This document shows positions 1 through 7,966 of a DNA stretch of 64,000 nucleotides, in pieces. This stretch comes from Elusimicrobiota bacterium (lineage in GTDB: Bacteria > Elusimicrobiota > Elusimicrobia > UBA1565 > UBA9628): NCBI GenBank assembly GCA_016182905.1, contig JACPFR010000005.1:140185-204184 (forward strand), read 5' to 3'. Positions within the stretch are counted from its first letter, which is position 1; each line of letters opens with the position of its first letter. The notes below the pieces were generated by a model. The model was not told where the DNA came from. It did not search any database and worked only from the letters and a program-made list of their open reading frames with translations. Both the position numbers and the translations under genes were made by a program.

Positions 1-337
1 GCTGATGCTGGGTCTCGCCTACAAGAAGGACATCGACGACCCCCGCGAGTCGCCGGCCTTCAAGCTGCTCGAGCTCCTGGAGCAGAAGGGGGCCTCGGTG
101 GTGTACAACGACCCGAACATCCCGAAGTTCCCGGACTCGGAACACACCCGCCATCTGAAGGTGAGCGCCGTGCCCGTGACGAGCGCGACCTTGGCCTCCG
201 TCGACGCGGTCGTGATCGTGACGAACCACAGCGACTACGACTACGAGATGATCGCGCGCGGCGCTCCGCTCGTCGTGGACACGCGCAACGCCTGCGCCGG
301 CCAGACGCAGTGGAAGGACAAGATCGTGCGCGCCTGA
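1..337 (+). CDS. Nucleotide-sugar dehydrogenase, C-terminal domain (5' partial)
   Basis: Only the last 111 codons lie in the window; the frame is open from base 2 to the TGA at 335-337. The visible part is the C-terminal substrate-binding domain of the UDP-glucose/GDP-mannose dehydrogenase family, recognised by GLAYKKDIDDPRESPAF, the usual KxDxDDxRESPA block, followed by the beta-strand VDAVVIVTNHSDYD and the terminal VVDTRN. Family members oxidise a UDP-sugar at C6 to a uronic acid in two NAD-dependent steps. The catalytic Cys and the Rossmann domain lie upstream of the window, so the sugar cannot be told. A UDP-GlcNAc 2-epimerase gene at 13.8 kb would make UDP-ManNAc available, so a WecC-type role is possible but is inference. 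Confidence 0.85.
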   Translation, partial: LMLGLAYKKDIDDPRESPAFKLLELLEQKGASVVYNDPNIPKFPDSEHTRHLKVSAVPVTSATLASVDAVVIVTNHSDYDYEMIARGAPLVVDTRNACAGQTQWKDKIVRA

Positions 338-347
338 CGGCGCGCGG

Positions 348-2960
348 TCATTTGACCAGCACGAAGCTCTGGTACAGCACGCCCGAGTCCCGTTTCTTGA
401 CCCGGGCGAGGTAGACGCCTGACTCGCGGACCCGGCCGGCGCCGTCGCGTCCATCCCAGACGATGGACGCGGCGCCCTGCCGGGAGGCGCGGAACACGAC
501 GCGTCCCTTCAGGTCGTAGATGTCCACCTCGTCCGCCTCCGCCCCGAACCGCGCCTCGTCGTTGATCCCGTCGCGCAGAGCGGGGCTCAGGATCTTCTGC
601 GGCGCCCGCGCGTCGGCCGCGGTCGGGGCCGCGGCTCCGGCGTCCGGCGCGGCCGCGAGCGACGCGGCGGCCGTCCCGGCCGGGTCGATCTCCCGCACGC
701 TCATCTTCTTGTAGATCAGCCCGTCCGTCCCGACGTTGTCGCTGCGCCAGTAGACGGCCTGGTTCGGCCTGCCGGTCTCGGTCCCGGGGCGCGCGTCGCT
801 GTTCGTCAGCCTCAGGGCGGGGTCGATGCCGGCCTTGCACGGGGTCCCGCCGACGCCGAAGTTCAGGCCGTTGTCCTGAAGCTCGTTGACCTTGACCCAA
901 GATCCGCCGCCGGCGCCGTCCGTCATGTCGAGCCAGCTCTCGAGCTTCACGTCGCCGTTGGGCAGGTCGTACACCGTCAGCTTGTAGCCGATCCACCGGT
1001 CGTACGGCAGCCCGCCGGCGAACTGCGTCTTGTTCTGCACGGCCGTCGAGGCGGGGTGGCTCGTCTCCTTCTCGAAGTCGATATGGCCGTCGTACCTGAA
1101 GCGGCCCATGGCGCCGCGGGTGTCGCAGGGATTCACCGACTCGGCCATGTGGTTGGTGCGCGTCGCGCCCACGATGCCGCCCCAGGGCGTCCCGGAGTCG
1201 GAGACGCGCTTGGCGTAGACCGTCATCTCCACGTTGCGCCAGCTCTGAGCCAAGGCCGGGTCGTAGATGTACATCCGGGGCACGGCCCCGGAGATCAGGA
1301 GCTGGCCGGCGCCGTCGACCTTGTAGGTCGCGTTGCCCTTGCCGTGGAACCAGGGGTCCCGGGGATCGTCGCCCCAGCCGAAGGTCCGGGCCGCGCCGTT
1401 GCCCCAGTCGGAGAACCATTCTTTCCCGCCGCCCGCCGTGGGGTAGATCTGCGTCACGCCGAGCTTGTCCGCGCCCGGAGCGGAGGCGACGGACGCCGTC
1501 GCCGCGGTCGCGGTGCTCGTATCGACCGCGACGTTGCTGAAGCGGACCCGGGAGTCCTCGTTATAGAGGCCGATGCGCCCGGAGCGGTACGGACGCTCGG
1601 CGTCGGTGAACGTCGCGAGCAAGGTCCCGTCCGCGTACGCCTTGATGACGTCGCCGCTCTGGACGATCTTGACGGCGTGCGTCCCGCCGATCGGGAAGAC
1701 CGGGGAGGAGCCCGTCGCCAGGAAGCGCTGGGCGCCCGGGTAGGCGGGGTCCGCCTTGCCCAGCTCCCAGCCGTTGGGCTTGAGCGTGAAATAATAGAAA
1801 TGGGTGTTGTCGGCGTAGTTCCAGACGAGCCAAGCGACCTCCCAGGCGTTCGGCGCCGAGCCCGTGCGCAGCTGCGCGACGGTGAGCATGTCCGCCGTCA
1901 GGGTCAGCGGGCCGCTGAACGACGGCCCGAGCACCATGGACGCGTGGGTCTCGGAGGGGGAGGCGCTCGGGAAGGGGCTTTCCTCGAGCCAGGACTTCAC
2001 CCCGTCCGTCCTGACCGAGTTGCAGCCGTAGCCGTTGAAGAGCGACGTCCACGGGCCGAAGACGGCTCCGTCGGCGAGGCAGACGTCCGGCGCGTAGGAG
2101 GAGAAGTCGTCGGAGAAGGTGGCGACCGTCGCGGGGGGCGCGACGGCCGCGGTCGTGAAGGTCGAATCCGGCGAAGCCGAGATGTTCCCGGCGGCGTCGC
2201 GGGACTTGACCCGATAGTGGTACTGGGTTCCGGCGGCTAGGCCGCTCAGGACGGCGCCGTGCGCGGTCGTCAGGGCGGCGTCCAGGGCGGTTGAGGCGCC
2301 GTAGGCCGTCGTCGCCCCGTACTCGACCTGGCCGTCGGCCGCCTCGCCGGTGGTCCAGGAGACCGTCGCCGAGCTCTGCCAGACGGGCGAGGCCGACACG
2401 GCGCCGAGGGCGGGAGGCGTCGTGTCGGCGGCGACGGCGGCCGCGCCGCACACCGTCTCGCGGCCCGTCGAGGCGAGGAGGGCCAGGTTGTTCAGCGCGG
2501 AGGCCTTCTTCTGCTCGTTGCGGAAGGCGTAGGCGGCGGCGATCCTCTGCTCGGCGCCCGCGCCCTGGCGGACCCAGGCGTCGTACGTGCGGGAGGACAG
2601 GTTCACCGCGAGCCGGAAATGGTAGGCGAGCCCGGCGGCGTAAGGGACGGAGGAGGCCGCGGCGTAGGCTCCGCCGTTGCGCGCGTCGATCCTGCCGGCG
2701 TTGTTGAAGCGGACGGCCGCCGCCAGCGCGGCGTAGCCGGAGGCCGCGCCGTAGGAGAGGCCGCTGACGCCGTCCATCCTCGCGGAGCCGGGCGTCGCGT
2801 CGAACTCGACGGTGAAAAGACCGGTCTGCGAGGGCAGGGAGGCGTTCCTCCAGGTCCCGGCGCTGTCGAGGCAGGCCGCCGCGGACGCGCCGGAAGCGGC
2901 GAGGAGGAGTCCGGCGAGGAGCGCGAGCGTTTTCAGGCGGAAAGGCGCGGCGTTGTTCAT
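348..2960 (-). CDS. Secreted multidomain protein with Fn3, LamG-like and C-terminal FlgD-Ig domains
   Basis: 870 residues. The ATG at 2958-2960 is chosen because it is followed by a clear signal peptide ([20 protein letters not shown], then AASGASA) and lies 2 nt after the stop of the upstream PorV-like gene. After a beta-rich N-terminal domain comes a fibronectin type III domain (about 185-275, with [20 protein letters not shown]), then two long jelly-roll-like regions rich in W/Y/D (about 280-770) resembling LamG or 3-keto-disaccharide hydrolase folds. The last 80 residues ([36 protein letters not shown]) are a FlgD-Ig/T9SS-like terminal domain. No catalytic residues were identified. Probably cell-surface or exported, perhaps carbohydrate-binding; pairing with the PorV-like gene suggests cargo and outer-membrane carrier. 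Substrate unknown. Confidence 0.75.
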   Translation of the reverse strand: MNNAAPFRLKTLALLAGLLLAASGASAAACLDSAGTWRNASLPSQTGLFTVEFDATPGSARMDGVSGLSYGAASGYAALAAAVRFNNAGRIDARNGGAYAAASSVPYAAGLAYHFRLAVNLSSRTYDAWVRQGAGAEQRIAAAYAFRNEQKKASALNNLALLASTGRETVCGAAAVAADTTPPALGAVSASPVWQSSATVSWTTGEAADGQVEYGATTAYGASTALDAALTTAHGAVLSGLAAGTQYHYRVKSRDAAGNISASPDSTFTTAAVAPPATVATFSDDFSSYAPDVCLADGAVFGPWTSLFNGYGCNSVRTDGVKSWLEESPFPSASPSETHASMVLGPSFSGPLTLTADMLTVAQLRTGSAPNAWEVAWLVWNYADNTHFYYFTLKPNGWELGKADPAYPGAQRFLATGSSPVFPIGGTHAVKIVQSGDVIKAYADGTLLATFTDAERPYRSGRIGLYNEDSRVRFSNVAVDTSTATAATASVASAPGADKLGVTQIYPTAGGGKEWFSDWGNGAARTFGWGDDPRDPWFHGKGNATYKVDGAGQLLISGAVPRMYIYDPALAQSWRNVEMTVYAKRVSDSGTPWGGIVGATRTNHMAESVNPCDTRGAMGRFRYDGHIDFEKETSHPASTAVQNKTQFAGGLPYDRWIGYKLTVYDLPNGDVKLESWLDMTDGAGGGSWVKVNELQDNGLNFGVGGTPCKAGIDPALRLTNSDARPGTETGRPNQAVYWRSDNVGTDGLIYKKMSVREIDPAGTAAASLAAAPDAGAAAPTAADARAPQKILSPALRDGINDEARFGAEADEVDIYDLKGRVVFRASRQGAASIVWDGRDGAGRVRESGVYLARVKKRDSGVLYQSFVLVK

Positions 2961-2962
2961 GT

Positions 2963-3934
2963 TCAAGGGTTCCTCGTGGAAGCGGGAGCGGAGTCGCCGA
3001 AGCGGTAACGGACGCCGATCATGTGCGTGCCGGCGTTGTGGGCCAGGAGATTGCGGCTGAGGATGAAGGCGTAGTCGAAGCCCAGGCGGTCGAACTGGAC
3101 GCCGCCGCCCGCGCTGAACTGGTCGGGGCTGGCGCCGAGGCGGAACTTGACGCGGTCGCCCTCGAGCGACTTCTCCAGGCCGACGGAGGGCACGCTGCGC
3201 TCCTTGAGCGAGCCCGACCCGGAGTCGCGGTAGAGGAAGTCGGCCGTCAGCTTCAGCCTCCACGACTCGACGGCGTAGGACAGGCCCGCCTGATACTCCC
3301 GCGGGACCCGGTCCTCGGTGGCCAGCCCGACGTCCGGGCGGTTGACGTTGCGCACGGCCAGCGCGGCCCTCAGGGGACCGGCGACGGCGGCGCCGGCGCC
3401 GAAGTCCAGGGCGAACGCGCCGCGCGAGGAGCCGTCGCGGAAGACGGGGTCGGCGGACGCCGCGGGATCGGAGGCGATCAGGTATTTATGGTGGAGGTGC
3501 TTGCCGGTGACGCCGGCGTCGAGGAAGCCGAACCAGCGCCGGGCGAACGAGACGGCGACGACGCGCTCCTCGAGGAGGCCGGACGCGCGCAGGTCGGCGT
3601 ACCCGGCCGACAGGACGCCTATCTTGGTGGGGACGCCGAGGGAGGCGAAGCCCTGCCCGAGGGCCTCGACGCCGCTGAGCCCCGCGAAGTACCGGTTGTA
3701 CATGAAGTAGGCCTCGGGGCGCTCGAGGCCGGAGGCGCCGGCGGGGTTGAGGAAGAGCGACGCGCTGTCGCCGGAGCCGGCGAGCACGGAGCCTCCCATC
3801 GCGGCGGCCTGCGCGCCGGTCGGGGCGAAGTCGAAGGCGGCGCGGGCGCTGAGCGCTCCGCCGGCGACGAGCCCGGCGCAGAGGAGCGCGCGAAGGGCGA
3901 GGGACGCGGATGCGGACGTCCGGTGTCGTTTCAT
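2963..3934 (-). CDS. PorV/PorQ-like outer-membrane protein
   Basis: 323 residues, starting at the ATG at 3932-3934 so that a signal peptide is at the N terminus ([20 protein letters not shown], cleavage before AFDFAPTGA). The motif following cleavage, [31 protein letters not shown], is shown here only by position (about residues 37-67) and is typical of PorV/UPF0164 long-chain-fatty-acid-transporter-like barrels: A-M-G-G, then N-P-A. The rest alternates in beta-strand fashion and ends in an aromatic strand ([10 protein letters not shown]). In Bacteroidota PorV shuttles type IX secretion cargo; in other phyla the role is not established. It is first in a two-gene unit with the FlgD-Ig-tailed protein. 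The start codon at 3934 has no strong Shine-Dalgarno, and upstream in-frame starts exist. Confidence 0.75.
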   Translation of the reverse strand: MKRHRTSASASLALRALLCAGLVAGGALSARAAFDFAPTGAQAAAMGGSVLAGSGDSASLFLNPAGASGLERPEAYFMYNRYFAGLSGVEALGQGFASLGVPTKIGVLSAGYADLRASGLLEERVVAVSFARRWFGFLDAGVTGKHLHHKYLIASDPAASADPVFRDGSSRGAFALDFGAGAAVAGPLRAALAVRNVNRPDVGLATEDRVPREYQAGLSYAVESWRLKLTADFLYRDSGSGSLKERSVPSVGLEKSLEGDRVKFRLGASPDQFSAGGGVQFDRLGFDYAFILSRNLLAHNAGTHMIGVRYRFGDSAPASTRNP

Positions 3935-4152
3935 CGGTTTGGGCAAGTGGCTCTCCGGTCCTGACGTGAGGCGGATGCCGGCGGCGGGCGCGCCGGTGAC
4001 GCGGAGGGGGGAGTCGGATCGCCGCCCTAGGCGGGCGGCCCTCGCCTGGATGCGTCGGCGAGTCACGGCGGGGAAACGAATGCGTCAAACGGACGACATC
4101 AAGATGATAACAGCCGGCGGCGACCGTCCGCAAGCCCCGCTCAACATTTTCG

Positions 4153-4195
4153 TAACACGCCGGCCATGGCGAGGCTCGCGCGGAAGTCCTAGGAT
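4153..4195 (+). promoter_or_regulatory. Promoter of the glmU-like gene (TNAC/ATGG class)
   Basis: TAAC at 4153-4156, 9 nt, ATGG at 4166-4169, 20 nt, TAGGAT at 4190-4195. The predicted transcription start (about 4202) is one base before the ATG at 4203, and no Shine-Dalgarno is present, so a leaderless mRNA is likely. Confidence 0.5.
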
Positions 4196-4202
4196 GCGCG
4201 CA

Positions 4203-5462
4203 ATGGCAAGCTCCCCGGCGCCGCATATCGTGGTCCTCGCGGGCGGCGCCGGGGCGAGGATGAGGATCGGGCATCCCAAGGCCCTGCATCCGGTATTCTT
4301 CCGGCCGATGATCCATCACGTCCTGGACGCGGCCGAGGCGCTCGAGCGCGCGTCGATCCGTCTCGTGGTCGGCCGGGGCGAGCGCGAGTTCCGCGAGCAG
4401 TGCCGCGGCTACAAGGACCTGAGCATCGTCCGCCAGGAGTCCCCGCTCGGCACGGCGGACGCGGTCCGGGCCGCGGGGCTCGCGCCGGGCCCGGACGGCG
4501 ACGTCCTGATCCTATACGGCGACGTCCCGCTGCTGACGGCGGGCACGCTGCGGGAGCTGACGGCGCGGCACGCCGCCTCGGGCGCCGGCTGCACCGTGGG
4601 CCGGGCGGCGGGGCCGGAGGGGCGCGCCGTCGCGCACTGCTACCGGCTCAAGGACCTGCCGGCCGCGCTCGAGGGCGCCGGGGACCTCCGCGTCCCTCGC
4701 GGAGCCGCGGAGTTCGTCCTGCCGGACCCCGCCGAGGCGCTGGACGTCGACGACCTGCATGAGCTGTGGCGCGCGGAGACCGCCTTGCGGGAGCGCTACA
4801 ACCGCGAGCTGATGCTCAAGGGCACGGTCCTCCAGGATCCGCGCACGACCCTGATCGATCCGCGCTGCCGGATCGGCCCCGACGTGCGCATCGAGGGCGG
4901 CTGCACGGTGATCGACTCGGTCCTCGGAGCGGGCGTGCGGGTGGAGGGCTTCTGCCGGATCGTCGACTCCGAGGTCGGGGCCGGGAGCCTCATCCTGCAG
5001 GGGACCCTCGCTGAGCAGGCCCGCGTCGGGCGCGACTGCCGGGTAGGGCCCTACGCGCATCTCCGCCCGGGCACGCGCCTCCAGGACGACGTCTGGCTCG
5101 GGAACTTCGTCGAGCTCAAGAACGCGAGCCTGGGCTCCGGGACGAGGGCCGCGCATCAATGCTACATCGGGGACGCGCAGGTGGGGAGGAAGGTGAGCAT
5201 CGGCGCGGGCTTCATCACGAGCAGCTCGAGCGCCGGGCCGCTGAAGCAGAGGACGATCATCGAGGACGAGGTCGTCGTCGGCGGCGCCTCGCAGACGATC
5301 GCGCCGGTGACGCTCGGCGCGGGGAGCTTCGTCGCGACCGGGACGAGCGTCACCGAGGACGCCCCGCCGGACTCCTTCGTGATCGGCCGGAGCCGTCAGG
5401 TCACGAAGCCCGGCTACTCCAAGAAGTACGGCAAGGCGAAAGAGCCGGGCGCTCCCCGCTGA
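4203..5462 (+). CDS. glmU: GlmU-like bifunctional protein with shortened pyrophosphorylase domain
   Basis: 419 residues against about 450 in usual GlmU. N terminus: nucleotidyltransferase fold with LAGGAGARMRIGHPKALHPV (LxxGxGxRM...K), GTADAVRAA and GDVPLL. Between about residues 129 and 197 roughly 40-50 residues are missing relative to the family, including the GYGRI, N-T-G and EYYLTD blocks. From about residue 205 a left-handed beta-helix acetyltransferase domain follows, with GPYAHLRPGTRLQDDVWLGN, VELKNASLG and AHQCYIGDA keeping the catalytic-type His (H318) and Tyr (Y321). The Asn-Tyr pair that binds the amino sugar (TCNYDG in E. coli) is replaced by serines 340-343. Normally GlmU acetylates GlcN-1-P and makes UDP-GlcNAc; both activities are questionable here. 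Substrate change or a paralogue of the true GlmU is possible. Confidence 0.8.
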   Translation: MASSPAPHIVVLAGGAGARMRIGHPKALHPVFFRPMIHHVLDAAEALERASIRLVVGRGEREFREQCRGYKDLSIVRQESPLGTADAVRAAGLAPGPDGDVLILYGDVPLLTAGTLRELTARHAASGAGCTVGRAAGPEGRAVAHCYRLKDLPAALEGAGDLRVPRGAAEFVLPDPAEALDVDDLHELWRAETALRERYNRELMLKGTVLQDPRTTLIDPRCRIGPDVRIEGGCTVIDSVLGAGVRVEGFCRIVDSEVGAGSLILQGTLAEQARVGRDCRVGPYAHLRPGTRLQDDVWLGNFVELKNASLGSGTRAAHQCYIGDAQVGRKVSIGAGFITSSSSAGPLKQRTIIEDEVVVGGASQTIAPVTLGAGSFVATGTSVTEDAPPDSFVIGRSRQVTKPGYSKKYGKAKEPGAPR

Positions 5463-5476
5463 GGCCGCGCCTCAGC
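5458..5476. terminator. Hairpin between convergent stops
   Basis: GCTGAGGC - CGC - GCCTCAGC, a perfect 8-bp stem that contains both stop codons of the convergent genes ending at 5462 and 5472. There is no clear U-tract on either side, so it is a candidate bidirectional terminator only. Confidence 0.4.
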
Positions 5477-5693
5477 CGGCGGCGGAGGTCTTCACGCCCG
5501 TCCGGCGGAGCCCGTGCCGGCGCCCGTTGTCCCGCGGTGCCGCGAACTGGATGGAGGACCTGTCGCCGAGGTTCGCGATCATCAGGCCGCTGACGTTCAT
5601 GCCCGCGTCGGACAGCAGCTTGGTCAGCTTCGCCAGCTCTCCAGGGCGGTTCTTCACCACGATGTTGTAGCGCGCCGTGTTCGTTCGCTGCAT
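5472..5693 (-). CDS. Small ACT-domain protein
   Basis: 73 residues. The ATG is preceded by AGGAGGAGG at good spacing. The first 55 residues form one ACT-like half: YNIVVKNRPGELAKLTKLLS and AGMNVSGLMIANLGDRSSIQ are the typical first strand/helix (R-P-G-x-L) and second strand. The basic tail (about 56-73) is not part of the fold. ACT domains bind small ligands such as amino acids, usually as regulatory modules; no enzyme domain is attached. It lies 25 nt downstream of a second ACT-like gene, so the two probably act together. Ligand unknown. Confidence 0.7.
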   Translation of the reverse strand: MQRTNTARYNIVVKNRPGELAKLTKLLSDAGMNVSGLMIANLGDRSSIQFAAPRDNGRRHGLRRTGVKTSAAG

Positions 5694-5718
5694 GGGGCCT
5701 CCTCCTTTATAAAGTCCG

Positions 5719-6144
5719 TCAATCGTAGATCGCGTAATCCGGATCGAAGCCGAGCTTCTCGATGATCGCCATCGCGTTCGCGGGCTGATCCACGGCGAGC
5801 ACGATCCGCATCTGCTCGCCTTCGACGTTGCTGTAGAGGGACAGGATGTTGATGCCCTCGGTCGCCAGGGACTTCGCCAGCTTGTGCAGCTCCCAATGAT
5901 GGTGCGGCATCTCGAACTGGAAGATGAGCTCCTCGCGCACGGAGACGCCCAGCTTCTTCAGCTCCTCTCGGAGCGCCTCGCTCTTCGGCGCGAGGAACTG
6001 GACCAAGGTCCGCGCGCCGACGCAGGTGGTGACGACGGACTTCATGTCCACCTTCGTCTTGGCGAGGAGCCGGTTCAGCCGCTCGTTCACGACGGGATCG
6101 CTGGGGAACTCGACGTTGTACTGGGTCTTTCCTGGGGTGCGCAT
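5719..6144 (-). CDS. ACT-like two-domain protein
   Basis: 141 residues, preceded by AAGGAGG. The N-terminal half (about 1-65) contains VVTTCVGARTLVQFLAPKSE; the C-terminal half (about 70-141) reads as an ACT fold: VREELIFQFEMPHHHWELHK, LATEGINILSLYSNVEGEQM and IVLAVDQPANAMAIIEKLGF. This is the arrangement of stand-alone ACT proteins that bind a ligand at a dimer interface. It is first gene of a two-gene unit with the small ACT protein at 5472. Transcription from a TNAC/ATGG-class promoter at 6168-6210 is predicted. Function not identified. Confidence 0.7.
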   Translation of the reverse strand: MRTPGKTQYNVEFPSDPVVNERLNRLLAKTKVDMKSVVTTCVGARTLVQFLAPKSEALREELKKLGVSVREELIFQFEMPHHHWELHKLAKSLATEGINILSLYSNVEGEQMRIVLAVDQPANAMAIIEKLGFDPDYAIYD

Positions 6145-6167
6145 CGGATCCTCCTTGACGCTGACTC

Positions 6168-6210
6168 ATTGTAGGTCCCGGAACGCGTCCCGCCCATAGT
6201 GACCGCGTAA
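6168..6210 (-). promoter_or_regulatory. Promoter of the ACT gene pair (TNAC/ATGG class)
   Basis: On the minus strand TTAC (6210-6207), 9 nt, ATGG (6197-6194), 20 nt, TACAAT (6173-6168): a full match to the shared architecture, with a conventional leader and Shine-Dalgarno before the ATG at 6144. Confidence 0.55.
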
Positions 6211-6264
6211 CAAGAATTTGCCCGGCGCGTCCCGCGGTCCACATCGCGGCATCAAATTACTGTT

Positions 6265-6305
6265 TCACCCTCGCAATGGTTTTGCGGGCGAGGGTCGACT
6301 AAACT
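6265..6305 (+). promoter_or_regulatory. Promoter of the wbqC-like operon (TNAC/ATGG class)
   Basis: TCAC (6265-6268), 7 nt rather than 9, ATGG (6276-6279), 20 nt, TAAACT (6300-6305). The start codon at 6345 follows a leader of about 33 nt with GGGAGG. Confidence 0.45.
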
Positions 6306-6344
6306 TGGTCAGCGTTCGAAGCCGTCAGTCGCAGGGAGGCCGGC

Positions 6345-7070
6345 ATGATCGTCGCGGCGCATCAACCGAATTTCATCCCGTGGCTCGGATATTTCGACAA
6401 GATGAGCAAGGCCGACCTCTTCATCGTCGTCGATCACGTCCAGATGGAGCGGCAGAGCTACCAGAACCGCGTGCGGATCAAGACGGGAGCGGGTGAGCGC
6501 TGGATCACGGTGCCGGTCGTCCAGGAGTCCCGGTCCGAGCGCATCATGGACAAGCGCATCGACAACAGCCGCTCCGGCCGCTTCCGGTGGAGCCGCAAGA
6601 TGTTCCTCACCCTCAAGTACGCCTACCAGTCGGCGCCGCACTTCCGGGACTACGAGCCCGCCCTCGCCGAGATCTTCGAGACGCGCTGGGAGCTCCTGAG
6701 CGGCCTCAACGGACGGCTCATCGAGTTCTGCCGCGAGGCTCTCGAGATCCGCACGCCGATGGTGCGCAGCTCCACCCTCGCCGTCGCGGGCTCGAAATCC
6801 GACCTGGTCCTCAATATGTGCCGGGAGACCGGGGCGACGGCCTACCTCGCCGGGGACGGGGCCTCGCGGGGCTATCTGGACGTGGACGCGTTCGAGCGGG
6901 CGGGGATACGCGTGCACTGGCAGGAATTCGAGCATCCGCGCTACCGGCAGCATCCGTCCAGCGAGGTCTTCATCCCGAACCTGTCGACGTTCGATCTGCT
7001 GTTCAATTGCGGGTCCCGGAGCGCTCAGATCCTGCGCGGGGAACGGGTCCGCGGGGGGGTCCTCGTATGA
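6345..7070 (+). CDS. WbqC family protein
   Basis: 241 residues, ATG preceded by GGGAGG. The opening MIVAAHQPNFIPWLGYFDKM is the hallmark of the WbqC-like family (AAHQPxYxPWxGyf), followed by ADLFIVVDHVQMERQSYQNR and WITVPV. Family members occur in O-antigen and glycan loci and in amino-sugar modification clusters; their reaction has not been established to my knowledge. The stop overlaps the ATG of the PIG-L deacetylase gene by ATGA, so the two are translationally coupled, and the glutamine-synthetase homologue follows. Together these look like a glycan-decoration cassette (deacetylation followed by modification of an amine), which is inference from gene order. Confidence 0.85.
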   Translation: MIVAAHQPNFIPWLGYFDKMSKADLFIVVDHVQMERQSYQNRVRIKTGAGERWITVPVVQESRSERIMDKRIDNSRSGRFRWSRKMFLTLKYAYQSAPHFRDYEPALAEIFETRWELLSGLNGRLIEFCREALEIRTPMVRSSTLAVAGSKSDLVLNMCRETGATAYLAGDGASRGYLDVDAFERAGIRVHWQEFEHPRYRQHPSSEVFIPNLSTFDLLFNCGSRSAQILRGERVRGGVLV

Positions 7071-7744
7071 CCGTGAGCGTCCTGGAGCGGGCGGCGCCCG
7101 GGCGGGCCGATCTCTTGAGCAAGTACGCGGGCCAGACCGTGATCGCGGTCGGCGCCCATCCCGACGACCTCGAGCTCGGCTGCGGCGGCACTTTGGCCCG
7201 CCTGAGCCGTGCCGGCGCCCGCGTCGTGATGGTGGTGGTGAGCATACCCAGCAGCCTGCGCTCGCGCCGCCTCGAGGCGATGAAGGCGGCCGAGATACTC
7301 GGGTGCGAGGTCCGTTTCCTGACGCCCAACAAGTGCTGCCGGGTCGAGGACCTCAAGACGCATCAGCTGGTCGGCATGATCGACGCCCTCGTCAAGGAAC
7401 TCGAGCCGGCGGCGATGTTCTGCCATTGCCTGGCGAACCTGCATCTCGACCACAAGCTGGTCTACGAGGCCTGCATGGCCAGCCAGCGGCTGCGTTACTT
7501 CGACATCTTCTGCTACTCTCCGACGAGCTGCCACGCCGTGAACATCGCCTTCTATCCGCACGCCTACATCGACATCTCGGACACGATCGAGGAGAAGATG
7601 CGGGCGATCCGAGTCCATTCGAGCCAGTTCGACGCGCGCGGCCTGAACACCGAGCGCTACCGCGAGGTCGACGGGAACATGGGAAAGATCGTGGGCGTGA
7701 AGTACGCCGAGGGCGTGGAAATCATCCGCATGAAAGTCAATTAG
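7067..7744 (+). CDS. PIG-L/LmbE family deacetylase
   Basis: 225 residues; ATG overlaps the upstream stop (ATGA). Zn-binding motif AHPDDLELGCGG (about residues 26-37; H-P-D-D) and the third ligand region CLANLHLDHKLVYEA (H-x-x-H) are both present, so an active Zn-dependent N-deacetylase is likely. Family substrates are N-acetyl amino sugars, for example GlcNAc-PI, GlcNAc-Ins or UDP-linked sugars. The cysteine-rich stretch CCRVEDLKTHQ at about residues 87-97 is not a family signature that I know. It lies between the WbqC-like gene and a small protein/glutamine-synthetase-like pair in one probable operon. Substrate unknown. Confidence 0.88.
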   Translation: MTVSVLERAAPGRADLLSKYAGQTVIAVGAHPDDLELGCGGTLARLSRAGARVVMVVVSIPSSLRSRRLEAMKAAEILGCEVRFLTPNKCCRVEDLKTHQLVGMIDALVKELEPAAMFCHCLANLHLDHKLVYEACMASQRLRYFDIFCYSPTSCHAVNIAFYPHAYIDISDTIEEKMRAIRVHSSQFDARGLNTERYREVDGNMGKIVGVKYAEGVEIIRMKVN

Positions 7745-7771
7745 ACTTGCGCGCAGGATCGAGGAGGGGCC

Positions 7772-7966
7772 ATGAACTACGAGGAGAACACGGGCGTCGG
7801 CGACCGCCGCGCGGCGGGCGAGTATGAGCTGGAGAGCGGACACGAGAGGCGTCAGCGCCTCCGGAGCGAACGGATAAGGAAATGGCGAAAGGAGACGCGT
7901 CATCCCCGGGCCGGCGACGGCGACGACCGCCTGGTGACGGCGCTGCCGCGGCGGTTCACGCCGTGA
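7772..7966 (+). CDS. Small charged protein coupled to the glutamine-synthetase-like gene
   Basis: 64 residues. The ATG is preceded by GAGGAGGGG, the best ribosome-binding site in this operon, and the TGA (7964-7966) overlaps the GTG at 7963 that probably starts the next gene (GTGA). Between 7882 and 7962, where a competing frame also opens, G/C at third codon position is much higher in this frame, supporting it as the coding one. The protein is very polar (many E, R, D, no hydrophobic segment) and matches nothing I recognise. It may simply drive translation of the following gene. Confidence 0.5.
   Translation: MNYEENTGVGDRRAAGEYELESGHERRQRLRSERIRKWRKETRHPRAGDGDDRLVTALPRRFTP

Noticed and set aside
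7882-7962. N-terminal extension of the glutamine-synthetase homologue from the ATG at 7882
   Set aside because: Third-position G/C is low in this frame and high in the overlapping small gene; the Shine-Dalgarno is too close to the ATG.
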